A DNA stretch of 64,000 nt, taken from NCBI GenBank assembly GCA_018398585.1, contig JAGTTD010000013.1:6854492-6918491 (forward strand), in the 5' to 3' direction. Numbering within the stretch: the first letter of the stretch is position 1; each line of letters opens with the position of its first letter. The stretch is from Simmondsia chinensis. Its lineage: Eukaryota > Streptophyta > Magnoliopsida > Caryophyllales > Simmondsiaceae. Below are positions 23,201 through 33,243 of this stretch, in pieces. Below the pieces are notes generated by a model. That model was not told the origin of the DNA and searched no databases. It was given only the letters and a program-made list of their open reading frames with translations. The position numbers were made by a program, and so were the translations under genes.

Positions 23201-24570
23201 CAATGGGGGCTTAGTCCTTCTTGTCCAAGATAAAACAAAGGGCAAGAAGGGGATGGGCGGTCATCCTTCACTTACCGTGAAGGACCCGCAGGCGGTTGGC
23301 TTTCACCTCAAGTGAAAGGCCGTGGTTGTCTAAGTCCCTTGAACAATGGGGGCTTAGTCCTTCTTGAACCAAGATAAAACAAAGGGCAAGGAGGGGATGG
23401 GCGGTCATCCTTCACCTACTGTGAAGAACCCGCAAGCGGTTGGCTTTCACTTAAAGTGAAAGGCCTTGGTTGTCTAAGTCCCTTGAACAATGGGGGCTTA
23501 GTCCTTCTTGCCCAAGATAAAACAAAGGGCGAGGAGGGGATGGGCGGTCATCCTTCACCTGCCGTGAAGGACCCGCAGGCAGTTGGCTTTCACCTAAAGT
23601 GAAAGGCCTTGGTTGTCTAAGTCCCTTGAATAATGGGGGCTTAGTCCTTCTTGCCCAAGATAAAACAAAGGGCAAGAAGGGGATGGGCGGTCATCCTTCA
23701 CCTACCGTAAAGGACCCGCAGGCAGTTGGCTTTCACCTAAAGTGAAAGGCCGTGGTTGTCTAAGTCCCTTGAACAATGGGGGCTTAGTCCTTCTTGCCTA
23801 AGATAAAACAAAGGGCAAGGAGGGGATGGGCGGTCATCCTTAAGCTACCGTGAAGAACCCGCAAGCAGTTGGCTTTCACCTAAAGTGAAAGGCCTTTGTT
23901 GTCTAAGTCCCTTGAACAATGGGGGCTTAGTCCTTCTTGCCTAAGATAAAACAAAGGGCAAGGAGGGGATGGGCGGTTATCCTTCACTTACCGTGAAGGA
24001 CCCGCAGGCGGTTGGCTTTCACCTAAAGTGAAAGGCCTTGGTTGTCTAAGTCCCTTGAACAATGGGGGCTTTGTCCTTCTTGCCCAAGATAAAACAAAGG
24101 GCAATAAGGGGATGGGCGGTCATCCTTCACCTACCGTGAAGGACCCGCAGGCGGTTGGATTTCACCTAAAGTGAAAGGCCTTGGTTGTCTAAGTCCCTTG
24201 AACAATGGGGGCTTAGTCCTTCTTGCCCAAGATAAAACAAAGGGCAAGACGGTGATGGGCGGTCATCCTTCACCTACCGTAAAGGACCCGCAGGCGGTTG
24301 GCTTTCACCTAAAGTGAAAGGCCTTGGTTGTCTAAGTCCCTTGAACAATGGGGGCTTGGTTCTTCTTGCTTAATTAAAACGAAGGAGCAAGAAGAGGTAG
24401 GCGGTTGTCCTTCACCCAATGTGAAGGGACCGCAGGCGGTAGTCTTTCACCTAAAGTAAAAGACCTCGATTGTCCAAGTCCCTTGAATAATGGGGGCTTG
24501 GCTCTTCTTGCTTAATTAAAACGAAGGAGCGAGAAGTTAGGCGGTTATCCTTCACCCCACGTGGAAGTCA
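20290..24570. repeat. Tandem array, 143-bp unit, about 30 copies
   Basis: GGCGGTTGGCTTTCACC recurs at 20433, 20576, 20719, 20862 and on with a 143-bp period to about 24450. Each unit is nearly made of four hairpins: CTAAGTCCC/GGGGGCTTAG, CTTGCCC/GGGCAAG, CCTTCACCTACCGTGAAGG and CTTTCACCTAAAGTGAAAG. The last two units are more diverged (TTAATTAAAACGAAGG instead of the AAGATAAAACAAAGG loop). No unit codes for a conserved protein. It lies in the 3' region of gypsy C, where Tat elements are known to carry variable tandem repeats. Confidence 0.95.
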
Positions 24571-25130
24571 TGTAAGCGGTTGGTTATGCCCCATCTAACA
24601 CCGGGGCAGTTATGTGTCCCACCTAACATCAGGGACAGGCGGTAAACTCTCACCAGCTTGAGAGCCCGCAGTTTTTATGCCCCATCTAATATAGGGGCGG
24701 TTATGTGTCCCACCTACCATCAGGGACAGGCGGTAAACTCTCACCAGCTTGAGAGCCCACGGTTTTTATGCCCCATCTAACACAGGGGCGGTTATGTGTC
24801 CCACCTAACATCAAGGGCAGGCAGTAAACTCTCACCAACTTGAGAGCCCGCGGTTTTTATGCCCCATCTAACACAGGGGTGGTTATGTGTCCCACCTAAT
24901 ATCAGGGACAGGCGGTAAACTCTCACTAGCTTGAGAGCCCACGGTTTTTATGCCCCATCTAACACAGGGGCGATTATGTGTCCCACCTAACATCAGGGAC
25001 AAGCGGTAAACTCTCACCAGCTTGAGAGCCCGCGGTTTTTATGTCCCATCTGACACAGGGGCGGTTATGTGTCCCACCTAACACCCGGGACCGGCGGTAA
25101 AACTGTCACCAATTCGATAGCCCGTGATTC
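24571..25130. repeat. Tandem array, 91-bp unit, about 6 copies
   Basis: GGTTTTTATGCCCCATCTAA recurs at 91-bp steps (24671, 24762, 24853, 24944, 25035). Each unit holds three hairpins: GCCCCATCTAACACAGGGGC, a TGTCCC/GGGACA stem with an ACCTAACATCA loop, and CTCTCACCAGCTTGAGAG. The sequence differs from the 143-bp unit, but the layout and the CCTA/TCTA loops are alike. Confidence 0.93.
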
Positions 25131-25341
25131 TTAACCCTGCCAAATATCAGGGGCAGCTAATAAACTCACGCAAACATAAAATAGACGCAAACACAAGACA
25201 AGGGCAAAAGTCAAAGTACAAAGCCTTTATAACTGTAACACCTATGTACATCGAGATTACATTACGATAGACGTCTGATAATACAACCGATACAACAAAA
25301 AGTAGCACACCAAAAAGAACCTGCCACGCCTCCCCAACGGC
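25131..25341. other. Unique spacer, 3' flank of the F-box gene
   Basis: AT-rich sequence after the 91-bp array. It is the expected 3' UTR and terminator region for the minus-strand F-box gene, but I cannot point to a definite polyadenylation site. Confidence 0.4.
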
Positions 25342-26458
25342 CTACTCAAACGGGGGATGAAGGATCATGAGGTCACTCCCACAGCGAAACAAAGAACTTG
25401 CGTTTGGGAACAACTGAGTATGGAATTCCCCATGATAATGTCCCAAGAAAGCAAGACGGCCACGATGGTCTCCCCTAAGCGCGCACCGGAAGACCTGGTT
25501 GCGGGCAGTAAACATCAGATGCTCTTTAGATACAGCAAAGCTTGTAATGGCCGGATCCCACCTGCCTCCAGACCACGGCAACCGCACAAATTACCGGTCA
25601 CGCCTTACCCAAGAGGTGGGATCCTCCATATTTGTCAGCGTCCAAATAGTAAACACCGGGCTCTGAAGTGTAATCAAGCACAATGACGGAGGTCCCGTAG
25701 TGGTGTCCCACCATTTTGCACTCTTGGCATCTCGGCTCGAGGACAGTTTGTCCCAAACCGACCCCGGAAGAGTCATATTATGAGCAGCTCCCGTCACGGT
25801 ATTCCAGCAAACTATGTACGGACGGTCGTTAGTGCCCCCAATCAGACAAAAAGAAAAGTTCCCCACGCAAATAGACATGATCTGTGAGGAAAACATTTCG
25901 GGGACCCACGTCCAAGCTCCCCCAAAAGCTCCAGTCGCTCCTCCAAAAGTACACCTGGTATGCGGTAGGCCAGAGGCCGTGATAGGGGGAGGACAAATCC
26001 ATCGTCATAAGAAAGAGATAGAAGCCAAACTGGCGAATGGAGTCATAGCAACCGAACACCAGATTTAAAGGCGTGTCCAAGATGTTTACCAAAATCTCCT
26101 CAGGCAATGGCACCGGTTGACGCACACCCAGCGCAGGGTTGCACACAAACAGCTTGGAAAGATTATAGTCCTGGTATAATACCAAGCCACCCTGAACGCT
26201 AAGAACTCTAACGTTGTCCGTCATCACTTCCATCACTTTCGGTGGCACAAGGGGCGAAAAGTCCCCGGTAGATGAAAACGCCCCTAAGCTATCACGAGAA
26301 AACTCACTACCCGGTTGCAACAAGACCCCATCCGCATCACGCTCAAGCGCATGGAAAGATTGTTTTGTGACAAAATCATTATCAGTCAGTAAATTATAAA
26401 AACCCGAGGAAGCACAACAGAATCTCAAAAGGGATTTGGTAGGGAGCCATGATAACAT
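25342..26458 (-). pseudogene. Captured F-box protein gene inside gypsy C
   Basis: The N-terminus reads MLSWLPTKSLLRFCCASSGF, preceded in frame by EDVVRE: an F-box (usual LP.dvl.eIL.rLPvKSLLRFrcVsK). F-box proteins link substrates to SCF ubiquitin ligases through Skp1. The body resembles the F-box-associated type: GGLVLYQDYNLSKLFVCNP, then YQVYFWRSDWSFWGSLDVGP, DRPYIVCWNTVTGAAHNMTL and LGHYHGEFHTQLF. It would be about 370 residues, near full length for the family. One frameshift lies at the G5 run near 25834 (SDWG then GTNDRPY) and one in-frame TAA at 25590-25588. The codon before EDVV is ATA and then an upstream TAA, so the first ATG may be lost. It lies antisense between the 91-bp array and the 3' LTR. 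Confidence 0.82.
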
Positions 26459-26551
26459 CTCACGAACAACGTCCTCTATAGTTTAACTTTTAGAAGATGT
26501 TAGTAAACAAATGGAGGAAATCCGAAGTGCCCAAATGAGGAAGTAGGGAAG

Positions 26552-26565
26552 GTATATTTATACAC
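26552..26565 (-). promoter_or_regulatory. TATA box of the captured F-box gene
   Basis: Minus strand GTGTATAAATATACC, about 100 bp before the ATG at 26458 and only about 45 bp from the 3' LTR. This suggests that the gene was captured with its promoter or has gained one. Confidence 0.6.
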
Positions 26566-26607
26566 TTTAAGGCCAAACAATCTTTGGCCTCAAAGTGGGG
26601 GGCTAAC

Positions 26608-27021
26608 TGATGACTATAAAAGTGACCACCCAGCGGTACAGGGCCCAGGAGCCACCACCGCCTCCCAGCATACCCGCCACCAGGCGGCACAGGGCCCAGG
26701 AGCCACCACCGCCTCCCAGCACACTCGCCACCAGGCGGTACAGGGCCCAGGGGCCACTACCGCCTCCCAGCATACCCACCACCAGGCGGTACAGGGCCTA
26801 GGGGGCCAGTATCACCTCCTTAAACACCCCCACCTAAGTAACCTCACGCCTGGAAGTCACCAATGCCCCCATTGGCTGAGGGGGCCAGGCGGTGCCCTAT
26901 CCCACTACTTGCCACCCAAGCATACATTTCCCAATAAATAGGGGAAGGGACTTCACAAAGAAGGACAAGAAACTTGAGCCTCGTTCCACCCTCAAGAACC
27001 CATCCAAAAAATCCTGAAACA
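26608..27021 (+). repeat. Gypsy C 3' LTR
   Basis: 414 bp. It has three clear 51-bp units (26658, 26709, 26760) and a degenerate one. The TATA box is altered to AATAAATAGG at 26932. Outside the repeat it aligns closely to the 5' LTR. Confidence 0.93.
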
Positions 27022-27675
27022 TGTTCAAACTCTAATCTAAGCAATTCTAAGAGAGTATCATTTAATATTATCGGTTATAGAAAAGAAAAAAATAGGAATT
27101 CAAGTTCTTTACATTATTTTATAAATTCAATAAAATACTTGTGATAATATATATTGATAATGTATCCATCATATTTAAAAAAAATACAAACACTATCCAT
27201 GCATCGCACGGGATAACACTATTTATGATTATGTTGGAGATCATGACAAAAGGATATTCACTTTTAATTAGGTTGAATGCTAGCATTTTTCTTGTATTTC
27301 TACATCTTTACATTAATGGTGGATCTATAAGTTAGAGGTTAAAATTGTAATCAGTTGTAGCTTTTGCTGCAACTGAAGCTGAAGTAATGGTTATTACTGA
27401 TTACTGAAGTCATGAAAGAAGTCCCATGGGTTAAATTGATACTTCTGTCATTTTTTTGTGACAAGCAAACTGTTATTGCTCCTACTAAGATCATGTTTCC
27501 CATGATAGGCCTAACACAAGTTTCTGTGAGATTTCATTTGGTAAGAGAGACCGTTGAAGAGGGTTTGCTCAGACGTAAAAAGATTAAATCTAAGAATAAT
27601 GATGCTGATGTGACTACAAAAGTAGTTACTTTAAATAAATTACAAAATTACATCAATTTGGTTAAAGGTAATTAG
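27022..27675 (+). pseudogene. Copia B, part 4: RNase H end
   Basis: From about 27285 the frames read INGGSIS, then SVVAFAATEAEVMVIT, and 27412-27675 reads MKEVPWVKL ... VRFHLVRETVEEGLLRRKKI ... VVTLNKLQNYINLVKGN. This is the C-terminal RNase H and tail of copia. No 3' LTR is recognised after it. It shows that gypsy C interrupted Copia B. Confidence 0.78.
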
Positions 27676-27978
27676 GACGCTAGTTTTTTTCGATAATTAG
27701 CAATAGAGTGGCGGTATATAACAGGCAACTCAAGCAAGTGAGCCTTGAGTCAACCGGTGAAAGAACGAAGAACCAAAACAACAAAACCATACGAACAGGA
27801 CGACAAGCAAAAAAAGGAAAAATACAACGATCCTCAAACACCACTAGGCAAGACACATTAATAGGACAAACCAAAAGACAGAAAAATAGGATAGCCAAGC
27901 CATAAACCTATCAAAACAAGGTACTCAGCGTAGCCGGATCATAGCCATCAAAATTCAACCCTAGTCTTTTTCCCATCT

Positions 27979-29760
27979 CTAGTGTGCGCTCCGCGGCAAG
28001 GATCTTATTGGCATCCTTAATGTTGTCGCCCCTTTGTACCAGATTCCTCCTTTTGGTTTGCCAGTGGCCTTCACAGACCTCTTCGTATTACTCTTGAGCG
28101 ACATGTCTTTTAGAAAATCCTGTAACTCCCTCTTGGCTTGCTCTTTCATTTTTCGCTTCAACACTCTCCTACCTCTTTCTGTAGCCCCCAACTTCTGGAT
28201 CTGAAGTTTTACCGACACTTTTTCCCTTCTCTGCCCATCTATGATAAATTCCTCCATAAACGGCATTGGTACTCAAAAATTCTTAGGCATACTCTCCTCC
28301 ATGCGTAAGGGTCTTGTCATAGCAGGGGGCTTGAAACTCGGTGGAAACTCAGGCCTAGAGGACCCTGAGTCGTTATCACTTACGGTGTCCTGGGCTTTGT
28401 CCTTAGAAGACGATATCTGAACATGAGGCTGAATTGTTTCGACTATATCATTCTCGACCCACAAAATGGATTGGAAGTTGATCAACAGGCTGGGGGAAGG
28501 TAGGGAGAAGAGATGCACATGGGCAATCGCAATCCAAGGTCCATCTCCGGATACACTGACCATCAATATGAATAACAATATGGCCCAAAGTTTGCCTAAC
28601 AAAATTCACGCCTTCATTCACTAACCTTGAACGGGAAGCTCCAAAGTATTTACAATCACACATGCCAGCTATCTTCTGCACAGGAGAAGGATGAACCCGT
28701 GAGGTTTGTCGTATCAAAATGGTGCACGCTCTGTCTCAATGTGTATGTGAAAAAAATGAGGCCTGCTCCCTTGCTAATCTAGCCGAGACCGCGAGAGCAA
28801 TGACTCTTTGTGAGTAGTCTGGGATCACCTCTAAATTACCCTTTTTGGCCAGAACCATAAGAGATCGCTTGATAAGCAGAACTTGGACCATCTGATGAAT
28901 AAGTGTTGGGGAACAAGTGTCAATAAGAACCCTGGCTAAATCAATGCATCTTATAGCTGAAGTCCTAGAATCCACTTTGACGAACTTTCCCCAGATCGTA
29001 GCGAGGTCAGTAAAACATTCCTTAGACTAGCATTGGATAGGTAATCTATAGATGTCAATCCACACTCTTTTGTTAAGAGAGCCAAGGGTCTTGCTTGAGT
29101 ATTTATACACCTCTTTGAATCTATATAGAAAAATCTCCTTGCACGGACCGAGTTAGGATTCCAAGGTGTCAACAAAGTCGCAAACCTGGATAAAAGTGGA
29201 GGGGCTTAACCCTCTTGGGGTTAGACCATGAAGATTATTGTCCATGATAAATGTGCGGATATTATCCAAAGTATCCTCGGCGGACAAGTGAGCAATTATT
29301 GATCTGCTGAGCCAGTCCTCCACATTCTTGTCGGTATTGTACACCACAATCTTCGGAATGTTTGGGTTCGCAGTACCCCAACCCGACTAAGTGGTGCATC
29401 AACCTGATCGTGATTGGCCTCTGTAGCATTGGGATGTCGGTGAACCCCTGAGTGAGGTTGGTTTTGAAAAGATGAAGAAGTAGACCTTCTGCGCGGGTTA
29501 GCCCACTCAACTTTGAGCTTGATACCCGCCACCCATCTTCCATTCATGGCTGCAATTGCCCTCGTAGCTTCATTTAAACCACGAAACTTATCAAAGCCAT
29601 AAGAAAATTTAGACCTCATCCTTTTTCTTTACACGAACAAAAGTATCATAGATTGATTTGAAGTCTCGAAAAATAGCTTTGAGCCATGAGTTTGTCGTTC
29701 TTTCTGGTAGGCCATCAACGAAGATGGATACTGTCTCGCCAGATGTTGACATTTCAAACG
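27979..29760 (-). pseudogene. LINE ORF1-like gene with RRM domain
   Basis: Read on the minus strand from about 29755: TVSIFVDGLPERTTNSWLKA and FSYGFDKFRGLNEATRAIAA, then MNGRWVAGIKLKVEWANPRR. These are the RNP2 and RNP1 parts of an RNA recognition motif. Next comes a stretch resembling the DUF4283-type region of plant L1 ORF1 (VWIDIYRLP ... SAIRCIDLARVLIDT), then a basic C-terminus (KLGATERGRRVLKRKMKEQ). RRM-bearing ORF1 is known in plant L1 LINEs. Frameshifts occur near 29620, 29340, 29160 and 28720. No endonuclease or RT follows, so the copy is truncated. A host RNA-binding pseudogene is the alternative. Confidence 0.62.
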
Positions 29761-29819
29761 CCCAAAGGAGTTAGGTGCTAGATATGGTGAATATAGAGGA
29801 GGAAATTGAGTGAAAGGGC

Positions 29820-30330
29820 CGAGGTGTGGCGGTGGTGGTAGCAGCGGTGGAAGCATCGATGGCAGGGGTTGACGGTGATGAGGGAGATGATGTTGAGGGA
29901 GAGAGTGAGAATTGGTGGTGATGGGGGCTAGAGAGAGAGTTTTAGGAGGGGAGGGGGGTGGTCGCTAGTGGCGGAGGCTAGAAGGAGAGCGGCTGAGGGT
30001 GAAAGTGGTGGAGGATGGAGAAGATTTTTGGGGTTGTTGCTGACGGAGGTTAGAGTGTCAGTGGTTGAGGCGGAGGGGGTGGGGGGGGGGGGAAGGTTGG
30101 TACGAGAAATAGAGGTGGAGGTTGGTGGTGGTAGAGGCTAGAGATGGGTGATGGGGCAGTGATTGTGGTTAGAGTGGAATGGCGGTGGCAGTGGGTGACG
30201 GTGGCGATGTCAGTGGAGGTGGAGGGTGGCGGTGGTGGTGGGTGACGGTGGCGATGTCAGTGGGGGTGGAGGGTGACGGTGGCTATGGCGGAGGTGGAGG
30301 TTGGCAGTGGCGGAGGGGTGGGGAGAAGGG
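29820..30330. repeat. G-rich GGT/GGC simple-repeat region
   Basis: Imperfect GGTGGCGGTGG-type repeats. Open frames here code only Gly/Val/Trp strings and are not genes. It lies upstream of the minus-strand RRM gene and may be its 5' leader. Confidence 0.75.
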
Positions 30331-30549
30331 ATATAGCCACTGTGGGCAGGAGATTTTAGTTGATACATTGTTTTTATCCTCAATCTTCAGAGGAGTTTTT
30401 ACGAGCTAATTTGCTTTGCTCATGGAGGAGATCATGTTGATTTTTGACCTTAGGAAATTATTAATCATCTAGATGATGAAATATTAAGGTTATTTTTTGT
30501 TTATTTTAAATTGAGCATGGCCGCGGCTTAATGTGTGTGCGTTTTTTTT

Positions 30550-31070
30550 AAAATAAAAGACATTTTAATGCACGTAACAATAAAAATATTCGTACACGAT
30601 TACAAGCCAACAAATTTATTGACAATGCAACTAAAGCTACTCATAATTAAGAAAGCCATACGATTAACGGGCTACTTCTAAGCACTCCAATCTTGGCAAG
30701 GGCATTTGCATGGGAATTAGATTCACGAAGCATATTGCTTCCATTTTTGCTTGATTCGACTTCATTACCCCAATGTTCATCGAGAAAAATGCACAAAACT
30801 TCCCATTATGATCCCTTAGTACCCCATCTCTCCCTGAATGGCCCAGTTTGCCCAAAGCCGATCCATCAATGTTTCATTTTATGGACCCGGCACATGGGGG
30901 ACGCCAGCTAAGTATCGGTCTACGATGGGAGTTGTGCGCCCGCGATAGGATCCTGCTGACGTTAGCTGCAATGAAGTCGAGACAATATGTAGACTCGCTG
31001 TACCATGCCAATACCCAATGGGCTAATATGATTTTAACAAGATTAAAGAGCTCTTTTCCCCATAATCTCT
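30550..31070 (-). pseudogene. L1-type LINE 3' end: RNase H fragment
   Basis: Minus strand across frames: WRPPCAGSIKWNIDGSALGK, then KLGHSGRDGVLRDHNGKFCA, FSMNIGVMKSNQAKMEAICF. This is the RVT_3-type RNase H domain found at the C-terminus of plant L1 LINEs. The A-rich end at about 30540-30560 could be the poly(A) tail. It is a separate insertion from the RRM gene, because it lies upstream of it on the same strand. Confidence 0.65.
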
Positions 31071-31169
31071 TCCCCTTAAAAATGATCTCATTCCTGTATT
31101 TTCAAATAGTCCACACTACTACAAAGAACAGGGGATTTTCTATTTCAAATTTCTGGTGCTGAGATTACT

Positions 31170-32178
31170 AGTTTTTTCCCTACCGCTTTCTTCTAGCTTG
31201 TAGTGCTAGATCCTATAATTCCCGTGAATTTCATGGGTAATTACTTTCTAAATTCTAATTATCAGAAGGCGCAATTTACTCAATTTGTACATCCCTAAAG
31301 TTAACACCTAATGCTCTGAAATTCATATGGGTTGTTATTTGTCGCGATCCAAGGCTTGCTATGATTTTCTTTTTGCAGCTATATGAATTGTACGGTTTTT
31401 TTTCCCTCTCTTAATAGCTTTTACTTTCTATTTTTCTCTCTATGTTTTAGTCTAAGGTTTTGATCTTCTCTCTTGATATCTTGAACATTAGTCATAATTC
31501 TAATGCATTTTTTCGTTAGAGAGTAGCTATTAGTAAGAGCCTTTCTTATTAGTATCTTTTATTGCTCTTTGAAGTCAGGGTTGAGAGGTTGTTACTACCT
31601 TAGCTGCTTGTCCAATTTGTAGCCATGATTTCTTGATAGCAGATTTACTCTTCTTAGGACAACGGGATGTGGATATGAGTTCATCTTGAATGAACCACGT
31701 AAATATGGTATTGATTTTTATTTCATTGTTATATAATTGCATTGCTAAAACTTTTTTCATTTATTTTTGCATTTATTCAACCCAACTTTACGTTTGGATT
31801 ATATTTTGGATCCAAAATAACATTTTTACTCATGACCTGGGAAGCCTAATCTTTGTAATATTTGACGCTATGATTATAGTATAAAATTAAGTTGACTGGA
31901 TAAAATGAGGTAAATATATAAGGAACTTATCCTCGTGCCATATCTTTGGCCGGGGAAACAGTTAATGTTAACTCCTTTACTCCATGAGTTGTATTTTGAG
32001 TTATCTCTATCATCAAGTTCATGACTAATAAGAGCAGCTCAACCACACATGTCAAATTGAATTCTTAGGGCTGATCTTCCTATTTTTACGTTGCCTTTTC
32101 ACCTATAGCTCCGAGAATTTCGGATTCAACAAGCTACTTTTGGTGTACCTTCTCTAAAATTAAAATATTACGAACACT
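31170..32178. other. AT-rich stretch without recognised features
   Basis: No gene, tRNA or terminal repeat is seen. Short hydrophobic frames are compositional. Confidence 0.55.
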
Positions 32179-32194
32179 TTATCTATATATGATA

Positions 32195-32698
32195 CAACAA
32201 CAACAACAAATCTAGTGCCTCAAGGGCTCCCGTATATGCAGGGTCGGGAGGGGGAGAGAAGATGTACATAGTCTTACTCCTTTAGGATGCTACCCTAAAG
32301 GGAGGCTAATTGAGAAGCATAAAAAGAATAAAAGTATAAAGCATCTAAGCATAAAAGCGTAAAAGCATAAGAGCACAAAAACAACGGCACAAAGAAAGTA
32401 AATAAAAAAGCATAAAGCGGTAATCGACCATATAACAGCTTCTAGCCATATCAAGTAAATCAAACAGGCAAACGTATAAGCCTAGGGGTGCTAATGTTAG
32501 CTAGCATTAGCTAAATTATGCTCATATATTCCAACTGATACATCGGCGACCCCTATGTTAGTCCTCCACTGAGCTATACCTAAGATCATCTCCTCATGTT
32601 GGTTTAGGTGGGTGAGATCGTATCAGATCGTCTCCATCCATATTTTTTTTGACTTGCCTCTCCTTCTCCTCCCGAGCATAGTATGGAGTTGTTCTCAT
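32195..32698 (-). mobile_element. 5'-truncated RTE LINE
   Basis: Starts with (CAA)n and the reverse complement of the shared 3' domain, runs through an AAGCATAAAAGCGTAAAAGC A-rich part, and ends in the last RT codons (compare 40441-40620). A 16-bp duplication, TTATCTATATATGATA at 32179-32194 and TTATCTATAAATGATA at 32699-32714 (15 of 16), flanks it. A classic truncated LINE insertion. Confidence 0.85.
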
Positions 32699-32872
32699 TT
32701 ATCTATAAATGATAGAATAAATAATTAGTTTTAACAAAATACTACATCAGTTTAAAGGGGGAAAAAAAAAAAAACAAATTACTACTTTTCTTTTGGTCAA
32801 CTAAATAAATACTCCGCTATAGTTATTAAACAACAGCACATAACTTTAAAGATTTAAATGAAGTACCCCCAC

Positions 32873-32945
32873 GGGGTTGTAGCTCATATGGTGGAGCGCT
32901 CGCTTCGCATGCGAGAGGTACGGGGTTCGATTCCCCGCAGCTCCA
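32873..32945 (+). tRNA. tRNA-Ala (anticodon CGC)
   Basis: 73 nt. The acceptor GGGGTTG pairs with CAGCTCC plus discriminator A. The D-arm is GCTC-ATATGGT-GGAGC, the anticodon arm CTCGC-TTCGCAT-GCGAG, the T-arm CGGGG-TTCGATT-CCCCG. No intron and no encoded CCA. Box B GGTTCGATTCC is intact and a T run (TATTTTTTTTT) at 32946 serves as Pol III terminator. Should be functional. Confidence 0.95.
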
Positions 32946-32957
32946 TATTTTTTTTAC
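32946..32957 (+). terminator. Pol III T-run after tRNA-Ala
   Basis: TATTTTTTTTT starts directly after the discriminator base of the tRNA. Confidence 0.8.
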
Positions 32958-33066
32958 CAATTATTTTTCATCGGTGAGTGACGTCAGCAATGACATGAAC
33001 TGGATAACTCACGTCGTACTTTCAAATATCAGCAGTGAGTGACGTCAGCAATGACATGAACTCTCG

Positions 33067-33230
33067 TGAGGCACGGGGTTCGATTCCCCGCAGCTCCATA
33101 TTTTTTTTCCCAATTATTTTTCATCTGTGAGTGACGTTAGCAATGACATGAACTGGATAACTCTCGCCGTCCTTTCAAATATCATCAGTGAGTGACGTCA
33201 GCAATGACATGAACTCCTGTCGTCCTTTCA
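33067..33230 (+). repeat. 153-bp tandem duplication with tRNA 3' third
   Basis: CACGGGGTTCGATTCCCCGC at 33073 repeats the T-arm and acceptor 3' strand of the tRNA (32920-32945), followed by the same T run and the flank (GTGAGTGACGTCAGCAATGA). The period is 153 bp. Only the tRNA 3' part was copied, so the second copy is a tRNA fragment and not a gene. Confidence 0.85.
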
Positions 33231-33243
33231 AATAGAAATCGTT

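Larger units (their letters stand above)
11031..27021 (+). mobile_element. Gypsy C, 16-kb Tat-type Ty3/gypsy element
   Basis: LTRs start TGATGACTATAAAAGTGACC and end in CA. TGTTC flanks both sides (11026-11030, 27022-27026). The primer site TAGGCGCCGTCTGTGGGA follows the 5' LTR at 11701, and a purine tract AAAGTGGGGGG precedes the 3' LTR at 26592. The order is gag, PR, RT, RNase H, second RNase H, INT. The second RNase H and the extra antisense gene after pol are hallmarks of the Tat group. The 3' 10 kb holds two antisense genes and two tandem arrays. pol has several stops. Confidence 0.95.

Noticed and set aside
20290..25130. CRISPR-like array of regular repeats
   Set aside because: The repeats are contiguous 143- and 91-bp units without unique spacers, in a plant retrotransposon. 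They are satellites.
30179..30409. Gly/Trp-rich 76-codon frame
   Set aside because: It translates an imperfect GGTGGCGGT simple repeat.
33067..33099. Second tRNA-Ala gene
   Set aside because: Only the T-arm and acceptor 3' strand are present; no D-arm, anticodon or box A.
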